Of a DNA stretch of 64,000 nt, positions 60,873 through 64,000 are shown one piece after another; the first letter of the stretch is position 1, and every line of letters begins with the position of its first letter. The position numbers and the translations under genes are program-made. This DNA is from UBA6059 sp965227155 (GTDB lineage: Bacteria > Bacteroidota > Bacteroidia > Cytophagales > Cyclobacteriaceae). Below the pieces are notes generated by a model, which was not told where the DNA came from, made no database searches, and saw only the letters and a list, made by a program, of their open reading frames with translations. Location of the stretch: contig OZ245731.1 in NCBI GenBank assembly GCA_965227155.1, positions 3,038,001 through 3,102,000 of the forward strand, read 5' to 3'.

Positions 60873-60900
60873 AAAAAAAAAGTGAGCCTTTGCTAAAGCT
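60873..60900 (-). terminator. Terminator after tRNA-Ser
   Basis: On the minus strand AGCTTT, loop AGCA, AAGGCT (one G-U), three bases, then nine U (plus A run 60873-60881). It separates the two tRNA genes. Confidence 0.7.
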
Positions 60901-60909
60901 ACGGCCCCT

Positions 60910-61001
<92 letters not shown>

Positions 61002-61049
61002 GTGATGCGTTAGCCATCAAATTTCTCTTGCTCTTTCGCAAAAGGAGTG

Positions 61050-61082
61050 CAAATATAAATTATCCGTTTTGACTATCGCAAC
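61050..61082 (-). promoter_or_regulatory. Bacteroidota-type promoter for the tRNA pair
   Basis: On the minus strand TATATTTG (61057-61050) fits TAnnTTTG, with GTTG (61082-61079) 21 bp upstream matching three of four bases of TTTG. It would start transcription about 40 bp before tRNA-Ser. It overlaps the end of the acyltransferase gene. Confidence 0.55.
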
Positions 61083-62173
61083 GCTTCCTGCATATTCTTT
61101 TCTGCAATACGAATGACCGTCTCTTTTTGTTGAACCTTTAGCCCAAACAGGTAACGTGTAAACCGCCATTTCCTGATTATAAAATACATTAGTAAGCTGC
61201 CCCCAATCGTGAATGGCACTAGCAAGACAAATTTTACCATAGCCGGTAGCGCAAGTGGTACCAGTAGGGTAGTTCCGAAATATAAAAATGCCATGTGCCA
61301 GATGTATACCGGGTATGCTGCTTCACTGAGGGTAGTTAACCAGGTTCCCGGTTTTTGCAGATACCGATAGGCTAGGCCAAGCATACCAAATATCCAGCTT
61401 ACAGACTCTATGGCTATAAGATAATTAGGTGCTTGTAAGTCAAAATAGTAGAATCTGATACCAAAAAGCACCAGTCCAAACCCTATCCAAAGCCATCGAA
61501 AGTTTGCAAGGTTTTTCCAAACTGCTTCGCCAGAATACACCAGGGTAAAGCCAAAAAAGAATGCCAGGGCACCCAGTGCATAACCATGCAGCGAGTTGAA
61601 ATAGATGGCAAAATTAGAAGGGTTTACCAGCCATGCTTCCAGGCAAAAGGCTGCAACCACAGTCACTAAGCCTATCGGACTTCTAAAAAGCGATTGGGTG
61701 ATTTTTCTAAACCCATTTTCAGGATGTTTCTTAAGCCAATACACCAGTGGACTGGCCAATAAGGCAAAGCTGAAAATATGGCCTAAAAACCAGAGATGCC
61801 CTGTAGAAGGCTTGAAGCTAATAGGTAGGTCATAATGGTTTTGCAATAGTATAATATGGAGCGGTACCACAAGGACACTTCCGGCAAGCAATGGCAATAA
61901 AATTCTTTTCGAACGCTCTGCCAGCAAGGCTACTGTGCTCCTCTTGCGCATTGCGAAGCAAAACCCCATACCAGAAACGAAAAACAACAAGGGTATCCGC
62001 CAAACATTGAGCATAGACATGGGAATCCATAGGGCTGGTATGGATTCCTCATTTTGTATGAAGCCAATCATCAATCCCCAGGGCTGAAATACAATGGCTA
62101 TGTGATAGATGAGCAACAGTCCTATGGTAATGACGCGCAACCAGTCTATATCGTATCTTCTAGTGGCTTCCAT
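61073..62173 (-). CDS. Acyltransferase family 3 membrane protein
   Basis: A 366-residue protein with about ten helices. RRYDIDWLRVITIGLLLIYH carries the conserved R/H of acyltransferase-3 proteins, and FFVSGMGFCFAMRKRSTVAL and STGHLWFLGHIFSFALLA are typical. It transfers acyl groups to sugars or lipids of the envelope. The acceptor is unknown. It follows the ankyrin gene by 5 bp on the same strand, so both are probably one unit divergent from the AraC-type regulator. Confidence 0.9.
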   Translation of the reverse strand: MEATRRYDIDWLRVITIGLLLIYHIAIVFQPWGLMIGFIQNEESIPALWIPMSMLNVWRIPLLFFVSGMGFCFAMRKRSTVALLAERSKRILLPLLAGSVLVVPLHIILLQNHYDLPISFKPSTGHLWFLGHIFSFALLASPLVYWLKKHPENGFRKITQSLFRSPIGLVTVVAAFCLEAWLVNPSNFAIYFNSLHGYALGALAFFFGFTLVYSGEAVWKNLANFRWLWIGFGLVLFGIRFYYFDLQAPNYLIAIESVSWIFGMLGLAYRYLQKPGTWLTTLSEAAYPVYIWHMAFLYFGTTLLVPLALPAMVKFVLLVPFTIGGSLLMYFIIRKWRFTRYLFGLKVQQKETVIRIAEKNMQEALR

Positions 62174-62178
62174 GATGG

Positions 62179-62751
62179 TTATTTTAGAAGTTTAGCTAAT
62201 TGAGGTCTGGTACTTCTGATATGCTGGAAGTCCACCACCAACCCCAAAGGCTTAAGTTGCTGAGCCATCATTTTGTAAACGCCCTCTACAGCTTCATAGG
62301 GCGCACTTACTGAACCTTGTGGGGTATCGCCATATTTGTTGACAATGCTTTTATCAGCTCCGGCCTTCAGCAGCAGGTCGACTACTTCAGTTCTACAGAA
62401 AAAGGCTGCCGTGTGCAGGGCGGTAGACCCATCATTATTTTGAAAGTCCAGCATGGCACCTGCATCTATCAGTAGTTGGGCAGCTTCAGCATGTCCGAAT
62501 AAAGCTGCCGTGATCAAAGGAGAAGAGCCACCCATAGGGTCCTTTACGTTCAGGTTAGAGCCAGCTTCTATGTGTTGTTTAATGACTTCCAGGTTATTCA
62601 TAGCTGTAGCAGCGTGGAGGTCCATGTCAGGTGCAGCAGTATTTCCATTTGAAGATTGTGCTGTGTTATTTCCATCACAGCCAGCCAAACTCATGCTTAG
62701 TAAGGCAATAAATCCTACCAATAGTAGAGGTAAAAGAGCTATTTTTTTCAT
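62179..62751 (-). CDS. Ankyrin-repeat lipoprotein
   Basis: A 190-residue exported lipoprotein. The signal peptide has lipobox LAGC with Cys25. About three ankyrin repeats follow (about 42-150: LHAATAMNNLEVIKQHIEAG, PLITAALFGHAEAAQLLIDA and ALHTAAFFCRTEVVDLLLKA). The C-terminal 40 residues (LKPLGLVVDFQHIRSTRPQL) are not part of the repeats. It probably binds a protein partner in the envelope. It is cotranscribed with the acyltransferase and divergent from the AraC-type gene (272 bp apart). Confidence 0.9.
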   Translation of the reverse strand: MKKIALLPLLLVGFIALLSMSLAGCDGNNTAQSSNGNTAAPDMDLHAATAMNNLEVIKQHIEAGSNLNVKDPMGGSSPLITAALFGHAEAAQLLIDAGAMLDFQNNDGSTALHTAAFFCRTEVVDLLLKAGADKSIVNKYGDTPQGSVSAPYEAVEGVYKMMAQQLKPLGLVVDFQHIRSTRPQLAKLLK

Positions 62752-63023
62752 GACATAAATTGTTTTGTGTGTTGTAAAAAATTTGATGATGTAAAGGTCA
62801 TGGACTGTGCTGCGGCATACTAAACAGCTATGCAGCCATTGATGTCAATTATGATAAAGCGATAAAAACTATGACGCAGCGATATAACTTTTGCGGATTA
62901 TTCACCTGCAATCCATGGTGAGGGCATCATTTGTAAGTGCTTAGAAGAAGCCAAATTATAGAAGGGAGTACTTATGGTTTTTCATTAATTTGGCTCTTAA
63001 TTTCAATCATTGTCCCCTGCCTA

Positions 63024-64000
63024 ATGCCTAGCGATCAATTGTTTATTGAGAAGTGCACTGAAATTACACTTAAGCATGTTTCAGAAGAGGGCTTTGGTGT
63101 TTCAGAGTTGGCTGAGGAGCTGGCGATGAGCCGGTCCAACCTCTTGAGAAAAGTCAAAAGGGCAACGGGGCTCTCTGCGAGTCGGTTTATCCGAAAGGTG
63201 CGATTGGAAAAGGCTGTTGAGCTACTCAGAAATCAGGACCTGACGATTTCAGAGATAGGCTTTCTGGTTGGCTTTAGCAGTACTTCCTATTTTATCAAAT
63301 GCTTTAAAGAGGAGTTTGGATATTCTCCGGGGCAATTGGCAGATCAGGAAGCCAATATAGATGATGAAAAGCCATCGTCTGTATTGAGCAAGAAAGGCAT
63401 GACCTACATAGCTGTAGCCGTCGCAATATTGATAGTAGGTTTACTCCTCCTTTATGAGTCCTCAGAAGAACAAAAGCCAGCTCCTGAGATTAAGTCTATC
63501 GCTGTACTGCCTTTTATCAACGATAGCAATGATTCGTCAAATGTTTACTTCATCAATGGGCTAATGGAGTCTACGCTCAACGACCTTCAGAAAATAGGTG
63601 GACTGAGGGTATTGAGCAGGACTACTTCCGAAAAGTATAGAAACAGTAAGAAATCAGCACCTGAAATTGCTGAAGAGTTGCAAGTCATTTACCTGGTGGA
63701 GGGAAGCGGACAAAAAATGGGTGATCAGTTTAAGCTGAATATCCAATTGATTGATGCCCGTAGTGATGAGCATCTGTGGTCTAAGCAGTTTGTGGCTGAA
63801 ACCAGGGATGTATTCAAGCTGCAGCAGGATGTCGCGAAAAGTATAGCCAGAGAAATAGAAGTGGTTATTACCCCACAGGAAGCCAGGTACATTGAGAAAA
63901 TTCCTACGGATAATCTTACGGCTTACGATTATTATCTGCAAGGCATGGAATATCTCGTTTACCGCGATGCATTTGATATGAATAAGGCGGTGGGGTATTT
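63024..64000 (+). CDS. Membrane-anchored AraC-type regulator (3' end outside window)
   Basis: Translated from ATG 63024 the frame is open to the window edge (325 codons). The N-terminal 110 residues are an AraC-type HTH: VSELAEELAMSRSNLLRKVK, then LTISEIGFLVGFSSTSYFIK and FKEEFGYSPGQL. A transmembrane helix lies at about residues 126-144 (MTYIAVAVAILIVGLLLLY). The periplasmic part has a TolB/FlgO-like domain (about 155-285: SIAVLPFINDSNDSSNVYF, VYLVEGSGQ-type strands and IQLIDARSDEHLWSKQF), and the final residues (LTAYDYYLQGMEYL) begin TPR-like helices. So DNA binding sits in the cytoplasm and sensing outside. It is divergent from the ankyrin/acyltransferase genes, its likely targets. Confidence 0.9.
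   Translation, partial: MPSDQLFIEKCTEITLKHVSEEGFGVSELAEELAMSRSNLLRKVKRATGLSASRFIRKVRLEKAVELLRNQDLTISEIGFLVGFSSTSYFIKCFKEEFGYSPGQLADQEANIDDEKPSSVLSKKGMTYIAVAVAILIVGLLLLYESSEEQKPAPEIKSIAVLPFINDSNDSSNVYFINGLMESTLNDLQKIGGLRVLSRTTSEKYRNSKKSAPEIAEELQVIYLVEGSGQKMGDQFKLNIQLIDARSDEHLWSKQFVAETRDVFKLQQDVAKSIAREIEVVITPQEARYIEKIPTDNLTAYDYYLQGMEYLVYRDAFDMNKAVGY

Noticed and set aside
63654..63941. 95-codon frame on the minus strand at the window end
   Set aside because: Lies antisense to the AraC-type regulator frame, which has clear domain motifs.

Overview
The window looks like a chromosomal segment from a Bacteroidota bacterium, most likely order Cytophagales. Supporting signs are the DUF4835, OstA-like, omega-like RNA polymerase, BamD and CoaBC gene order typical of this phylum, BatB/BatC proteins, a two-component regulator propeller kinase, MORN-variant proteins, a Bacteroidota-type promoter (TTTG, 19-21 bp, TAnnTTTG) in front of a SAM riboswitch, and frequent weak ribosome binding sites with several GTG/TTG starts. 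The genus assignment is only a guess. Gene density is high. Nothing resembling a prophage, IS transposase, rRNA operon or CRISPR array was seen.

Layout. 1-2395 (+): end of tgt, an LptF/G permease and an EamA transporter. 2392-3118 (-): an MNT/HEPN pair. 3204-11802 (-): a long housekeeping series read as OstA-like, BamD, omega-like, CoaBC, DUF4835, a small Sm-like candidate, RecN, FabI (with terminator) and IspE. 11872-20589 (+): TilS, a cNMP-domain protein, malate dehydrogenase (terminator), polyphosphate kinase, then an uptake and catabolism trio (NUP-type symporter, Gfo/Idh/MocA oxidoreductase, sugar-phosphate isomerase), followed by an outer-membrane barrel protein. 23063-26030: small unknowns and an MFS transporter. 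26146-31013 (+): promoter, SAM riboswitch and a methionine operon (MetH split into two proteins, plus MetF), then an HMG-CoA-lyase-like gene. 31903-34610 (-): DprA, a MerR-type regulator and an M23 peptidase, with a palindrome-rich gap. 34766-38615 (+): AlaS and a TlpA-like lipoprotein. 38622-40339 (-): a psi-like candidate, a thioesterase and Pcm. 40413-41733 (+): riboflavin synthase and a LytTR response regulator.

41705-46877 (-): a BamA/TamA-like lipoprotein, a bicarbonate transporter with its PII-like partner (SbtA-SbtB-like), HemF and a PAP2 phosphatase. 46890-47630 (+): a SpoU-family methyltransferase. 47627-50768 (-): PurC, a STAS protein, RNase Z and a queuosine-precursor transporter. 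50815-56318 (-): a MORN-repeat protein, a PIN toxin/antitoxin cassette bracketed by 80-bp direct repeats, a thiolase, and BatC/BatB without the rest of the Bat operon. 56537-60519: a PepSY-type membrane protein and a large propeller histidine kinase. 60780-61001 (-): tRNA-Arg(TCT) and tRNA-Ser(GCT), each with a terminator. 61073-64000: an acyltransferase, an ankyrin lipoprotein and, divergently, an AraC-type regulator with a membrane anchor that runs off the window.

Most genes are core metabolism or envelope biogenesis. The accessory elements most worth a second look are the repeat-bracketed PIN module, the SbtA/SbtB-like pair inside an envelope/haem operon, the palindrome-rich gap at 33395-33545, and two small proteins for which I propose Sm-like and DNA-polymerase-psi-like folds. 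I did not find a clearly new multi-gene system.
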